64,000 nucleotides of DNA from GCA-2862585 sp036340235 (lineage in GTDB: Bacteria > Bacteroidota > Bacteroidia > Flavobacteriales > UBA7312): positions 1 through 64,000 of the forward strand of contig JAYYZE010000010.1 of the NCBI GenBank assembly GCA_036340235.1, in the 5' to 3' direction. Shown piece after piece: positions 1 to 9,471 of this stretch (position 1 is its first letter; every line of letters starts with the position of its first letter). Both the position numbers and the translations under genes were made by a program. The notes under the pieces are model-generated. The model was not told where the DNA came from, did not search any database, and was given only the letters and a program-made list of their open reading frames with translations.

Positions 1-27
1 TAAGTCTTTGAAATTTGTTTTTGACAT
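1..27 (-). CDS. rpsB: 30S ribosomal protein S2, first 9 codons (cut by window edge)
   Basis: Reading the minus strand, an ATG at 27-25 opens MSKTNFKDL, the usual N-terminus of Bacteroidota ribosomal protein S2, and runs off the left edge. It follows rpsI by about 95 bases in the same direction, which is the standard rplM-rpsI-rpsB(-tsf) order in this phylum. Only nine codons are visible, so the call rests on those residues plus gene order. Confidence 0.8.
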
Positions 28-122
28 TTTTAATTGTTTACATTCATAATTTTGAACCAATTGCGCAGTAGTATTTGAAAAATAGTCTGAGCAATTTTGA
101 TACTAAACAATATCCTTGGATA

Positions 123-509
123 TTAACGTTTACTAAATTGAAATTTCTTACGAGCCTTCTTTTGTCCTGGTTTTTTACGTTCGACCATTCTGGGATCTCT
201 GGTCAAGAGACCTTCTGATTTTAGAACTGGACGGTTTTCTTCGTCTAATTGACATAATGCCCTAGAAATAGCTAATCGTATAGCTTCCGCTTGACCTGTA
301 TTTCCTCCCCCGTTTACATTCACTTTTACATCAAATTTACCTGCCATTTCAACAAGGTTGAAAGGTTGGTTTAATTTGTACAGCAGGGTTGGTGTGCTAA
401 AATAATTTTTTGCTTCGCGATTATTAATTGTGATGTTACCCTTGCCTTTGCTCAAGTAGATACGGGCAACTGCTGATTTTCTTCTTCCAATGGTGTGAAT
501 TGTATCCAT
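123..509 (-). CDS. rpsI: 30S ribosomal protein S9
   Basis: 128 aa, full length for S9. S9 is a small-subunit head protein whose basic C-terminal tail reaches the P-site tRNA. Visible marks are the N-terminal TIGRRKSAVARIYL (6-19), the family signature GGGNTGQAEAIRLAISRAL (67-85) and the basic tail KKPGQKKARKKFQFSKR (112-128). Its start lies 2 bases after the rplM stop, so the two are almost certainly translated from one message. The stop codon overlaps a short inverted repeat (109-124). Confidence 0.97.
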   Translation of the reverse strand: MDTIHTIGRRKSAVARIYLSKGKGNITINNREAKNYFSTPTLLYKLNQPFNLVEMAGKFDVKVNVNGGGNTGQAEAIRLAISRALCQLDEENRPVLKSEGLLTRDPRMVERKKPGQKKARKKFQFSKR

Positions 510-511
510 GG

Positions 512-961
512 TTATTTTTTAAGTGTTATTTCTTTTGGTTGTTGTGCTTCCTGATTGTGATTAGGACCTGCGTAAACATGCAAATTCGTGAAAATCGCTC
601 TTCCTAGTTTGTTTTTGGGCAACATACCTTTTACAGCTTGTTTTACTAGGATAGTTTGGTCTCTGTCAAATAATTCTTTTGGAGATATTCTTTTTTGACC
701 ACCGGGGTAGCCAGTATGTTTAAAGTGCTCTCTGTCTGTCCACTTTTGTCCTGTTAAACGAATTTTATCTGCGTTAATCACAACCACATTGTCACCACAG
801 TCTGTATGAGGTGTAAAGTTGGTTTTGTGTTTTCCTCTGAGCATAAATGCCACTTGAGATGCCAAGCGACCAAGTATCATATTATCCGCATTGACGAGTA
901 ACCATTTTTTGTCTGCCGTTTGTTTATTGGCGGAAATAGTTTTGTAACTTAGTGTATCCAC
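512..961 (-). CDS. rplM: 50S ribosomal protein L13
   Basis: 149 aa. L13 is an early-assembly protein of the large subunit. The sequence shows the core around LGRLASQVAFMLRGKHK (about 30-46) and the signature VKGMLPKNKLGR (about 109-120). It is the first gene of the minus-strand rplM-rpsI-rpsB operon; a Bacteroidota-type promoter element lies about 55 bases upstream of its ATG. Confidence 0.97.
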   Translation of the reverse strand: MDTLSYKTISANKQTADKKWLLVNADNMILGRLASQVAFMLRGKHKTNFTPHTDCGDNVVVINADKIRLTGQKWTDREHFKHTGYPGGQKRISPKELFDRDQTILVKQAVKGMLPKNKLGRAIFTNLHVYAGPNHNQEAQQPKEITLKK

Positions 962-1016
962 TATCCTTTGAGTTTTGTTTACAAGTAATTTTAATTTGCC
1001 CTATTTGAAGGGGTTG

Positions 1017-1024
1017 CAAAATTA
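1017..1024 (-). promoter_or_regulatory. Promoter -7 element of the rplM operon
   Basis: The minus strand reads TAATTTTG, an exact match to the Bacteroidota -7 consensus TAnnTTTG, 56 bases ahead of the rplM ATG. A leader of about 45-50 nt would leave room for autoregulation by a ribosomal protein, but I see no clear structure there. Confidence 0.55.
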
Positions 1025-1062
1025 TGGTTTTTATTTTAACAAACAAATATTATCAATCATAT

Positions 1063-2253
1063 TTAGTTGATAACTTTCATTTCTTTTCCAATCTTAACGA
1101 ATGCATCAATCGCTCTATCCAAATGATTTTGGGTGTGGGCAGCAGAAAGCTGCACTCTAATTCGGGCTTGATTTTTGGGGACTACTGGATAGAAAAAACC
1201 AATTACATAGATGCCTTCACTCAACAACTTATCAGCCATCACTTGAGAGGTTTTGGCATCGTAAAGCATAACAGGCACAATTGGGTGGTTTCCTTTCTTA
1301 ATATCAAAACCGGCTTCTTCCATTTTACATCTAAAGTACTTTGTATTGTATTCTAACTTATCTCTCAATTCTGTGGTTTGACTTATGATATCTAGGACTT
1401 GGATGGATGAACCAACTATTGATGGTGCTAGGCTATTAGAAAAAAGGTATGGTCTAGATCGTTGCCTTAATATTTCTATGATTTCTTTTTTAGAGGAGGT
1501 GAACCCACCCATAGCTCCTCCCAGAGCTTTACCTAAAGTTCCTGTTATAATATCAACACGCCCCATTACGTTGTGGTACTCGTGGGTTCCTCTACCCGAC
1601 TTGCCAATAAAACCTGTTGAGTGACACTCATCGACCATAACTAATGCATCGTATTTGTCGGCCAAATCACAAATTTCGTCAAGTTGGGCGATATAGCCAT
1701 CCATTGAGAAAACACCATCAGTAACAATAATACGATGTCTTTGGGACTGGGCCTCAATGAGTTTTTTTTCAAGGTCGGCCATGTCGTTGTTGTTGTAACG
1801 ATACCTCACGGCTTTACATAGACGAATGCCATCAATAATTGATGCGTGATTAAGTGCATCAGAGATAATTGCGTCTTCAGAAGTGAACAGTGGTTCAAAC
1901 AAGCCTCCATTAGCATCAAATGCTGCAGCGTACAGTATGGTATCTTCCATGCCCAAAAAGTCAGAAAGCTTGTTCTCCAACTGTTTGTGGATGTCTTGAG
2001 TACCACAAATAAAACGCACAGAAGAGAGTCCAAACCCACGCTTATCAAGTGCTTTTTTAGCGGCTTCTACTACTTTTTGATTAGAGGATAAGCCAAGGTA
2101 ATTGTTGGCACAAAAGTTAAGCACATTACTACCTGATTCTACTTGTATGTCGGCGTGTTGTGGAGTTACAATAACTCGTTCTTTCTTGTACAAACCAGAA
2201 ACTTTAATAGTTTCGAGTTCTTTTTGTAATTGGTTTTTAAATTTTCCGTACAT
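1063..2253 (-). CDS. kbl: Glycine C-acetyltransferase (2-amino-3-ketobutyrate CoA ligase)
   Basis: 396 aa PLP enzyme of the alpha-oxoamine synthase family. It cleaves 2-amino-3-oxobutyrate with CoA to glycine and acetyl-CoA, the second step of threonine breakdown. The PLP lysine lies in TGTLGKALGGA (Lys about 242), and the cofactor-binding VDECHSTGF motif is near 207-215. I start at the ATG giving MYGKFKNQLQ, the usual Kbl N-terminus; an upstream in-frame TTG at 2268 would add five residues. It starts 19 bases after the gdhA stop, so the two probably share a message. The partner threonine dehydrogenase is not in this window. Confidence 0.93.
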   Translation of the reverse strand: MYGKFKNQLQKELETIKVSGLYKKERVIVTPQHADIQVESGSNVLNFCANNYLGLSSNQKVVEAAKKALDKRGFGLSSVRFICGTQDIHKQLENKLSDFLGMEDTILYAAAFDANGGLFEPLFTSEDAIISDALNHASIIDGIRLCKAVRYRYNNNDMADLEKKLIEAQSQRHRIIVTDGVFSMDGYIAQLDEICDLADKYDALVMVDECHSTGFIGKSGRGTHEYHNVMGRVDIITGTLGKALGGAMGGFTSSKKEIIEILRQRSRPYLFSNSLAPSIVGSSIQVLDIISQTTELRDKLEYNTKYFRCKMEEAGFDIKKGNHPIVPVMLYDAKTSQVMADKLLSEGIYVIGFFYPVVPKNQARIRVQLSAAHTQNHLDRAIDAFVKIGKEMKVIN

Positions 2254-2272
2254 TTTATTGAATTTCAAGCGT

Positions 2273-3622
2273 TTAAACCACTCCCTGATCCATCATAGCG
2301 TCGGCTACCTTTACAAATCCAGCAATGTTAGCTCCTTTGACATAATCAACAAAGTCACCATTCTTTCCGTATTGAATACATGATTCGTGAATACTTTTCA
2401 TGATTTGTTTCAATTTTTGATCAACCTCTTCTGATGACCAACTCATTCTCAGTGAGTTTTGTGACATTTCCAAACCTGAAGTAGCCACTCCTCCTGCATT
2501 TGAAGCTTTTCCTGGAGAGAATAAAATTTTTGATTTTAAAAAGTGTTCAATAGCTTCTGGTGTTGATGGCATGTTGGCCCCCTCGCTAACACATTGACAT
2601 CCATTTTTAAGTAATTCCATAGCGTCGGCACCGTCCAATTCGTTTTGCGTAGCACAAGGCAAGGCAATGTCACAGGCGATAGTCCATGGACGTTGGCCCT
2701 CAATAAAATCACAGTGGTATTTTTCAGCATACTCTTTGATTCTTCCCCTGTGAATATTTTTAAGTTCCATGATAAAAGCTAATTTATCCTTGTCAATACC
2801 GTCTTTGTCGTAGATAAATCCGGATGAATCGGACATTGTGACCACTTTACCACCCAATTGAGTGGCTTTTTCACAAGCGTACTGAGCAACGTTTCCTGAA
2901 CCTGAAATAACGATTGTTTTGCCATCAATATTCTCATTTTTGGTTTCTAACATGTTGGCAGCAAAATAGACCGTGCCGTAACCGGTTGCCTCAGGACGAA
3001 TTAAGGAACCGCCCCACTGGATGCTTTTTCCTGTTAAGACGCCTGTGAACTCATTTCTAAGTCGTTTGTACTGACCAAACAAATAGCCAATTTCTCTTGC
3101 TCCAACGCCAATATCTCCTGCAGGAACATCGGTGTTGGCGCCAATGTGGCGATGTAATTCAGACATAAATGATTGGCAAAAATGCATCACTTCATTGTCT
3201 GACTTGCCTTTGGGATCAAAATCAGAACCCCCTTTTCCACCACCCAATGGTAAGGATGTCAAAGAGTTTTTAAATACCTGCTCGAAGCCCAAAAACTTTA
3301 AAACATCAAGACTAACTGAAGGGTGAAAGCGTAAGCCTCCTTTATATGGTCCAATGGCCGAGTTGAATTCCACTCTGTAACCTCTGTTGACTTGAATGCG
3401 GCCATGATCGTCAAGCCAGGGCACCCGAAAGATAAGGGTACGTTCTGGCTCCACCATACGCTCTAAAAGCGCAGCATTTTTATATCGAGGGTTTTCTTCT
3501 ATAAAAGGAATAATAGCTTCGGCAACTTCTTGAACGGCTTGAAGAAAAACCGTTTCATGTGAATCTTTTGAGGCCACTTTAGCCATAAAAGCGTCAATCT
3601 TTTCTTGGTACTGGGCTGTCAT
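2273..3622 (-). CDS. gdhA: NADP-specific glutamate dehydrogenase, hexameric type
   Basis: 449 aa, the usual size of the bacterial hexameric enzyme. It interconverts 2-oxoglutarate plus ammonium and glutamate. Substrate-binding and catalytic lysines are in GPYKGGLRFH (Lys94) and LPLGGGKGG (Lys130). The NAD(P)-binding Rossmann domain is marked by ISGSGNVAQYA (about 244-254). It heads a two-gene operon with kbl. A -7 promoter element ends about 20 bases upstream of the ATG, implying a very short leader. Confidence 0.97.
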   Translation of the reverse strand: MTAQYQEKIDAFMAKVASKDSHETVFLQAVQEVAEAIIPFIEENPRYKNAALLERMVEPERTLIFRVPWLDDHGRIQVNRGYRVEFNSAIGPYKGGLRFHPSVSLDVLKFLGFEQVFKNSLTSLPLGGGKGGSDFDPKGKSDNEVMHFCQSFMSELHRHIGANTDVPAGDIGVGAREIGYLFGQYKRLRNEFTGVLTGKSIQWGGSLIRPEATGYGTVYFAANMLETKNENIDGKTIVISGSGNVAQYACEKATQLGGKVVTMSDSSGFIYDKDGIDKDKLAFIMELKNIHRGRIKEYAEKYHCDFIEGQRPWTIACDIALPCATQNELDGADAMELLKNGCQCVSEGANMPSTPEAIEHFLKSKILFSPGKASNAGGVATSGLEMSQNSLRMSWSSEEVDQKLKQIMKSIHESCIQYGKNGDFVDYVKGANIAGFVKVADAMMDQGVV

Positions 3623-3641
3623 TTTTAAACTTTTTATTGAG

Positions 3642-3649
3642 CAAAAATA
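3642..3649 (-). promoter_or_regulatory. Promoter -7 element of gdhA-kbl
   Basis: The minus strand reads TATTTTTG, an exact TAnnTTTG match, 20 bases ahead of the gdhA ATG. Confidence 0.55.
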
Positions 3650-3746
3650 TCATTTTTAGATTATCAACCTTATTTTTTTTTTGCAAGCGTATTTAAAGTA
3701 GTTATTTTTTTAGTTACACAAGCTTTATCGTTTGTACTTGCATCAA

Positions 3747-4829
3747 TTAGCAAAATATAGTTTGCCAGGTTAGACCGTTAACACACCCTTCAACTCTAAA
3801 TTCAATAAGTATTTCATTGATTTTTTGGAATGACATTCGACTTAACGAGTGAATTAAATCTATTTGAATACCATTGTGTTTGGATATTAGGTTAAATAAT
3901 TGTGGCTCTTCTCGACTCAACTCAAATAACTTTTTTTAATAGCTCTATCTTGCGTATTCCACGAAAGATTCTTTAAAATATCGTCAGCTGACTGCAATAG
4001 ATTAGCTTGGTTTTGTTTAAGCAGCTCTGAAAACCTTTTTGCGTATTTTCCTGAAAGATTTACAGGCACAGCGAATACTTCTTTGTTGTAATAGTTGGTC
4101 ATTCTGGCGTTTAACATAACGCCGCCAACAGACTGACTTTCTACATCAATGGTGGCTTGTAAAAGTCCAGCTATTATTCTATTTCTTCTAACAAAATTCT
4201 GTTTTAAAATATTTGTGTGACTCATAAACTCTGTTAGCAAACCACCGCTGTATAGTATTTGATGTGCCAAATCGTGTTTTGTTGATGGGTGATGTGTTTC
4301 AAAAGCATGAGCAATAACGGCGATGGTTGAAAGTCCATTAGACATAGTGGCTCTGTGTGCGCAGGTGTCAATGCCAAAAGCCGATCCAATAATAATGATG
4401 GGCGAAAATGGTGCCAATTCTTTAATTTAGTTCTTTGTAAAAAGAAAGTCCATTGGTGGTAGCTTTTCGACTTCTAACAATACTTATGATTTGGCCTTAT
4501 TAAAATCAATATTTTAATAGAAATATAACAAGATATGCGCATCATAACATAGCTTTAGAAAATTTGGGTAATTTTCCCAATAACAAGACCACCATTGCAA
4601 GTTTTTTTCAATAAACGCTAATTCTTGTTGGGCTCTGGACAACAATTTTGATGATTTTATTTACTTAATCAAACGAGGGCCTATATTTGGTATTTTATGC
4701 AAATTAGTAGCTGTTTCGCTCAAAATACCTTCTACACTTCCACAATAACTGACAAATTTTTTAGCGTGTACCGTAACAACACCTTTGAGGAGAGATAATT
4801 CTAAGATAATTGGTAAGTTCTTGGCTCAT
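3747..4829 (-). pseudogene. dprA: Decayed DNA-processing protein A (DprA), multiply frameshifted
   Basis: DprA loads RecA on incoming single-stranded DNA during natural transformation. Minus-strand reading from an ATG at 4829 recovers the whole gene in pieces spread over three frames: MSQELTNYL, then the helix-hairpin-helix part (LSLLKGVVTVHAKKF, KIPNIGPRLIK), then IISIVRSRKATTNGLSF (normally IVGTRKATPYG) in another frame, then GSAFGIDTCAH, RNRIIAGLL and VFAVPVNLSGK. A further shift near 3930, at a T7 run, leads to the C-terminal winged-helix domain (LSREEPQLFNLISKH, ending at 3747). In the core frame there are stops at 4661-4663, 4514-4516, 4484-4486 and 4427-4429. Total span is 361 codons, matching an intact DprA. 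The longest open piece is 3917-4417. This is clearly dead as a full protein. Confidence 0.9.
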
Positions 4830-4869
4830 GGCAATAAATTTGTACTTTGCATATCTAAAAATTTAATAA

Positions 4870-7227
4870 ATGCGAACAGTTTTTTGTTTTATAACCAAAC
4901 TATTTTTTCTTTTGAACACCCAATTGTTTGCTCAGTCCTTTTCTGGAAAAGTGCTTGACAAATCTAATATGGAACCACTTATAGGCGTCACCATTTTATT
5001 GGATGGGAATGGTGTTACGTCAACTGATTTAGACGGCCATTTTAAACTGAATGTTACCCCAGGAGAGCACACCATTAGCTGTAGTTTCATTGGTTATGAC
5101 AAACAAAGTGTTAGTCATTTTTTTGCCAAAGACGAAACAAAAGAGCAAACCATACTGTTATCAGAGAATATTGAACTAATCGAAACGGTGGTAGTTTCAG
5201 CAGGTAAGTTTGAACAACGGGTTGAAGAAACCACCGTATCTATTGAGGTTATCAAATCCTCCTTCATTGAAGATAAAAACACAACCAACATACAAACCGC
5301 CATTGACTTAGTTCCAGGCGTCAATATGACTGATGGGCAAGCCAACATAAGGGGTGGAAGTGGATGGAGTTATGGCGCAGGTACGCGAGTGCAAGTATTG
5401 GTTGATGATATGCCACTCATTTCTGGAGACGCTGGACAAGCACAATGGAGCTTAATTTCTACCGAAAACATCAATCAAGTTGAGATAATTAAAGGAGCTT
5501 CATCGGCCTTGTATGGCTCTTCGGCATTAAACGGGGTCATTAATATTAGAACAGCTTACCCCTCCGAAAAGCCTGAAACAAAAATTAATTTTCACTCTGG
5601 AATCTACCATAATGCTGAACGTCAGAGCTTAAATTGGTGGGGTGATGACCAGCGAAGCATCAAAGGAATAGATTTTTTACACAAACGAAAAATTGGCAAC
5701 CTTGATTTGGTGGTAGGCGGTTTTTTATTAGATGACGACGGCTACAGATATGATGAAGTCACTAATCGGCAACGTGTCAATTTTAACACCCGCTACAAAA
5801 GCCAAAAAGTAGAAGGTCTTTCTTATGGAGTTAATGCTAACTTTCTGTTCAATACCACAGCATCGGCCCTGATATGGCAAAGTTATGAAAATGCCTATGT
5901 TCCTTTGGACAGCTCGGTAACTAAAACCAGTGGAGACGTATTCAACATTGACCCATTTGTGACTTATATCAATCCGTCTAATAACGACAAGCACCGACTT
6001 CAAACAAGGTACATGAAGGTCATTAACGACAATGAAACAAAAAACGACCCTACAGGGCAAGATAATCAATCACAAACCTACTACACAGAGTACCAATACC
6101 AAAAGCAATTTGAGTCCATACAGCTGAATTGGACCAGCGGTGTTCTAAATGAATACGTAGATGCCGAAGCCGAACTGTTCAATGGCAAAAACTACCGAAT
6201 CAACAATGCCATCTACACTCAACTGGACAAAAAATTAGCAGATAGAGTTAACCTATCATTTGGAGCACGCTATGAGCGTTTTAGCCTAAACACAAGCGAA
6301 AGCTATGTTATTTACGGTGATACCATCGATTCTTTCGTAGCTGCTAAGCCCGTTTTTCGTGCTGGCATAAACTACCAACTTGCTAAAGGCACGTTCTTGC
6401 GTTCTTCTTGGGGGCAAGGTTATCGTTTTCCAAGTATAGCCGAATTGTTTATTAAAACAGAGGTAGCTAGTAATATATATGTATTTCAAAATCCTAACCT
6501 TAAACCAGAGGAAGGATGGAGTTCTGAAATAGCCATCAAACAAGGATTCTCTTTAGGAAATTGGAAAGGATACATAGACATTGCCGCCTTTATTATGGAA
6601 TATAAAAATATGATGGAATTTAGTTTTGGTCAATGGGAAGAAGCTACCGTAGATAACTTGGGTGTTGGCTTTAGATCAATCAATATTGGCGATACAGAAA
6701 TATCGGGCCTAGAATTTACCCTTGCCACAAATGGAAACTTTCAACAAAGTCGGCTAAACCTAGTGGGAGGATATACCTACATCAATGCCATTCCAAAAAA
6801 CCCTAATGAAAGCTACAACCAAGACGTCAATGGCACGGACTTAAACTACTACAACACTAGTTCTTTAGACTCCACTACCCTATTTCTCAAATACAGACAT
6901 GAACATGTGGTTAAACTTGACGTGGAATACAAAAACCCCCGATTTAGCATTGGAACAAGCTTCAAGTACAATAGCTTTATGAAGAATATTGACAAAATTT
7001 TTGTATCGGAGGATTTTGAAAATCTTGTTGTTCCTGGGATTCCTGAATCTAGACGCCTGTTAAGTAATGGTGATTTTATTATTGATGCCAGAATAATGAT
7101 TCCCTTAAATGAGCAAACTACTGTTTCAATAATATCAAACAATCTGCTAAATCGAGAGTATCAAACCCGACCTGCTAATTTGATGCCGCCTAGAACTGTT
7201 TCCTTAAAATTTGGCATATCGATATGA
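4870..7227 (+). CDS. TonB-dependent outer-membrane receptor
   Basis: 785 aa. Signal peptide at 1-22 (ending LNTQLFAQ), a carboxypeptidase regulatory-like fold at about 24-100 (GKVLDKSNMEPLIGVTILL), a plug domain at about 110-225 (VDDMPLISGDAGQ, IKGASSALYGSSALNGVINIRT) and a C-terminal beta-barrel ending in a short strand with terminal ISI. Such receptors import large or scarce ligands using TonB-ExbBD energy. No binding-protein partner is encoded beside it, so it is not a SusCD pair, and the substrate cannot be told from sequence. Its stop overlaps the kdsB start by 4 bases (ATGA), suggesting coupled translation. Confidence 0.9.
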   Translation: MRTVFCFITKLFFLLNTQLFAQSFSGKVLDKSNMEPLIGVTILLDGNGVTSTDLDGHFKLNVTPGEHTISCSFIGYDKQSVSHFFAKDETKEQTILLSENIELIETVVVSAGKFEQRVEETTVSIEVIKSSFIEDKNTTNIQTAIDLVPGVNMTDGQANIRGGSGWSYGAGTRVQVLVDDMPLISGDAGQAQWSLISTENINQVEIIKGASSALYGSSALNGVINIRTAYPSEKPETKINFHSGIYHNAERQSLNWWGDDQRSIKGIDFLHKRKIGNLDLVVGGFLLDDDGYRYDEVTNRQRVNFNTRYKSQKVEGLSYGVNANFLFNTTASALIWQSYENAYVPLDSSVTKTSGDVFNIDPFVTYINPSNNDKHRLQTRYMKVINDNETKNDPTGQDNQSQTYYTEYQYQKQFESIQLNWTSGVLNEYVDAEAELFNGKNYRINNAIYTQLDKKLADRVNLSFGARYERFSLNTSESYVIYGDTIDSFVAAKPVFRAGINYQLAKGTFLRSSWGQGYRFPSIAELFIKTEVASNIYVFQNPNLKPEEGWSSEIAIKQGFSLGNWKGYIDIAAFIMEYKNMMEFSFGQWEEATVDNLGVGFRSINIGDTEISGLEFTLATNGNFQQSRLNLVGGYTYINAIPKNPNESYNQDVNGTDLNYYNTSSLDSTTLFLKYRHEHVVKLDVEYKNPRFSIGTSFKYNSFMKNIDKIFVSEDFENLVVPGIPESRRLLSNGDFIIDARIMIPLNEQTTVSIISNNLLNREYQTRPANLMPPRTVSLKFGISI

Positions 7228-7931
7228 CCACTATAGGCATCATACCAGCTCGTTATCATTCTAGCCGATTACCAGGTAAACCACTTATTGATATTCTTGG
7301 AAAAAGTATGATCCAAAGGGTTTACGAACAAGCCAAAGAATCTATAATTGACGAATTGATTGTTGCTGCCGACGACCACCGAATAGAAGCAGAAGTAATG
7401 GCCTTTGGTGGTCAAGTGATGATGACATCACAAAAACATAAAAGTGGAACTGATCGATGCCTCGAAGTATTAGAAAACATCAACAAAAAGGTTGATTTAG
7501 TAGTAAATATTCAAGGCGATGAGCCTTTTATCTGCCCATCACAAATCAATCAACTCATAAACGCTTTTGACAAACCCTCAATTAAAATTGCCACTCTAGC
7601 AAAGCTGATAGAAGACAAATCACTGCTTTCTGATGAACATACCCCGAAAGTTCAATTTGACAGCGAATTTTGGGCAACATCATTTGAACGAGTTATTAAT
7701 AATGATTTAAATAAAACCCACTATAAACACATTGGACTTTACGCCTATCGGTCAAACACCTTGAAAGAGATTGCCCTACTTCAACAAAGTAAAACAGAAC
7801 GTCAATTAAATCTAGAACAATGTCGCTGGCTAGACCACCACTACTCAATAAAAGTTCTGCTAACTAAATTAGATGCCTACAGCATTGACACATTGGATGA
7901 CTTGAAAAAAGTTATTCAAAGATTTGGGTAA
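7224..7931 (+). CDS. kdsB: 3-deoxy-manno-octulosonate cytidylyltransferase (CMP-KDO synthetase)
   Basis: 235 aa, slightly shorter than the typical 245-250. It activates KDO with CTP for lipopolysaccharide inner-core synthesis. Visible motifs are the N-terminal nucleotide-binding IIPARYHSSRLPGKPL (about 5-20), NIQGDEPFI (about 95-103), the dimer/substrate stretch YKHIGLYAYR and a C-terminal LDAYSIDTLDDL. The usual EQLRWLE motif reads EQCRWLD here. It is translationally coupled to the upstream TonB receptor. Confidence 0.95.
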   Translation: MTTIGIIPARYHSSRLPGKPLIDILGKSMIQRVYEQAKESIIDELIVAADDHRIEAEVMAFGGQVMMTSQKHKSGTDRCLEVLENINKKVDLVVNIQGDEPFICPSQINQLINAFDKPSIKIATLAKLIEDKSLLSDEHTPKVQFDSEFWATSFERVINNDLNKTHYKHIGLYAYRSNTLKEIALLQQSKTERQLNLEQCRWLDHHYSIKVLLTKLDAYSIDTLDDLKKVIQRFG

Positions 7932-7958
7932 CTTTAAGTAAAGTAATAATTTAGCAAA

Positions 7959-8945
7959 ATGATTAACCGAGATATCAATAAGTATATTTCTGATTTGTTG
8001 TGTGAACATAATTGTGTTGTAATTCCACAGTTTGGGGGCTTTGTAGCCAATTACTCATCGGCTCGTATAGATGTCAACACCAACTACATGTCTGCCCCCA
8101 AAAAGAGTATTGTTTTTAACAAAAGCTTACAAAATAATGACGGTTTACTCGTGAATGAAATAGCTCTTTGCCAAGGGCTGACTTTTAAGCAGGCTCAAAA
8201 GATTCTTAAGGAATACGTATTGAACCTCAACGAATCCCTAAAGCTATATAAAAAGGTATATATCGATGATGTAGGTTCTCTTCTGTTAACTGACGAAAAC
8301 TCACTTTTATTTGTTCAGTCAGACACAAGAAACCACTTACTAGATAGTTATGGTTTTAACACCATACAATATCCCAAGATTAATCGATATACTTTTAAAA
8401 ATGAACTAGAAGGTAAGATAAAATCATTAGATAAAACGCAAACAAACTACAACAAAAAACGCTGGCTTAAAGTAGCTGCGGTCATGCTACCATTAATTAT
8501 GCTTAGCGCCGTGAGTATTTCAAACAAAGATAGCTTACACAATGCCTATGCAAACCTTTTGCCACTAATACCCAAAACCTCTTCTCATTCAGAATCTTTC
8601 AGTCCAAATTTATCGGATTATGAGGTTTACAGCCCAACACAAAATATTTCAGGTGCACTTTCAAAATTTTATGTTTCTAAACTCGAGAGGAATATAACTG
8701 CAGAAAATGCTTTGCTTAACAACATGCAATCCTTCATAGTCGCTGGGGCATTCTCTTCAATAATTAACGCTGAAAAGCTGGTGTCTAAACTAAAAACCGA
8801 TGGCTACAGCAATGCCAAAATAATTGGACAAAGTCATTCGGGCTTACACAGAGTGGCCTACAGTAGCTATTCGGATATCAGCAAAGCAATGATTGACTTA
8901 AAATTAATCAGAAAAGATAACTCCAGCGCTTGGTTACTCAAATAA
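7959..8945 (+). CDS. SPOR-domain envelope protein with N-terminal HU-CCDC81-type domains
   Basis: 328 aa. The N-terminal 150 residues match the bacterial HU-CCDC81 pair (CVVIPQFGGFVANY, 19-32; GLTFKQAQKIL, about 73-83). One transmembrane helix lies at about 169-187, and the C-terminal SPOR domain at about 254-328 (FIVAGAFSSIINAEKLV). SPOR domains bind denuded glycan strands of septal peptidoglycan, so a role at the division site or cell wall is likely. The domain order implies a cytoplasmic N-terminus and a periplasmic C-terminus. It sits 7 bases before the thioesterase gene. Confidence 0.85.
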   Translation: MINRDINKYISDLLCEHNCVVIPQFGGFVANYSSARIDVNTNYMSAPKKSIVFNKSLQNNDGLLVNEIALCQGLTFKQAQKILKEYVLNLNESLKLYKKVYIDDVGSLLLTDENSLLFVQSDTRNHLLDSYGFNTIQYPKINRYTFKNELEGKIKSLDKTQTNYNKKRWLKVAAVMLPLIMLSAVSISNKDSLHNAYANLLPLIPKTSSHSESFSPNLSDYEVYSPTQNISGALSKFYVSKLERNITAENALLNNMQSFIVAGAFSSIINAEKLVSKLKTDGYSNAKIIGQSHSGLHRVAYSSYSDISKAMIDLKLIRKDNSSAWLLK

Positions 8946-8952
8946 GTAAATA

Positions 8953-9471
8953 ATGTCATCTTCCAAAACACCCTCACAAAGCTTAGCCACTCTTACCGAG
9001 ATGGTTTTACCCAATGACACAAATAACTTGGACAATTTGATGGGTGGGCGACTATTACACTGGATGGATATTGCTGCGGCTATTTCTGCTCACAGGCATT
9101 GTGGACGAATAGTAGTAACGGCCTCAGTCAACAATGTCTCTTTTGAAAAATCAATACCCAGGGGGAGTATTGTCACTTTGGAGGCCAAGGTTTCTAGAGC
9201 TTTTAAATCCTCAATGGAAATATTTGTTGACGTATGGATGGAGCACCGTAACTCCGACCAAGGTCGTCAAAAATGTAATGAAGCCATTTACACTTTTGTA
9301 GCGGTTGATCAATTAGGAAATCCTATTACAGTACCATCCATAATAGCTGAAACAGAAGTCGAAAAGATGCGTTTCGATGGTGCTTTAAGAAGGCGACAAC
9401 TAAGTCTTATCTTGGCAGGGCGAATGAGGCCGAATGAGGCAACTGAGCTCAAGGCACTTTTCACCGAATAA
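8953..9471 (+). CDS. Acyl-CoA thioesterase, hotdog fold
   Basis: 172 aa, the size of single-hotdog YciA/Acot-type thioesterases. Diagnostic residues are the active-site loop NLMGGRLLHWMDIAAAI (about 28-44, with the Gly-rich turn and Asp38) and VTASVNNVSFEKSIPRGSIVTLEAKV (read as two strands, about 56-80). It hydrolyses acyl-CoA to free acid and CoA; chain-length preference is not evident. Its 3' end overlaps the convergent glycosyltransferase gene by 11 bases. Confidence 0.88.
   Translation: MSSSKTPSQSLATLTEMVLPNDTNNLDNLMGGRLLHWMDIAAAISAHRHCGRIVVTASVNNVSFEKSIPRGSIVTLEAKVSRAFKSSMEIFVDVWMEHRNSDQGRQKCNEAIYTFVAVDQLGNPITVPSIIAETEVEKMRFDGALRRRQLSLILAGRMRPNEATELKALFTE

Noticed and set aside
109..124. 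Inverted repeat AATATCC-TT-GGATATT across the rpsI stop codon, possible terminator
   Set aside because: The stem is A/T-rich with a 2-base loop and there is no T-run on the minus strand; the operon should continue into rpsB. Weak at best.
1024..1356. Open frame on the plus strand under kbl, one of many such frames across the window
   Set aside because: It lies entirely antisense to the clearly homologous kbl, has no recognisable protein features and no promoter. Similar antisense or out-of-phase frames elsewhere (for example 1846-2091, 9534-9872, 31777-31974) were left out for the same reason.
3917..4417. Intact 166-aa protein of its own inside the dprA remains
   Set aside because: Its text is just the middle of DprA, beginning inside the Rossmann fold, and both flanks hold the missing DprA parts in other frames. 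No promoter or independent start was seen.
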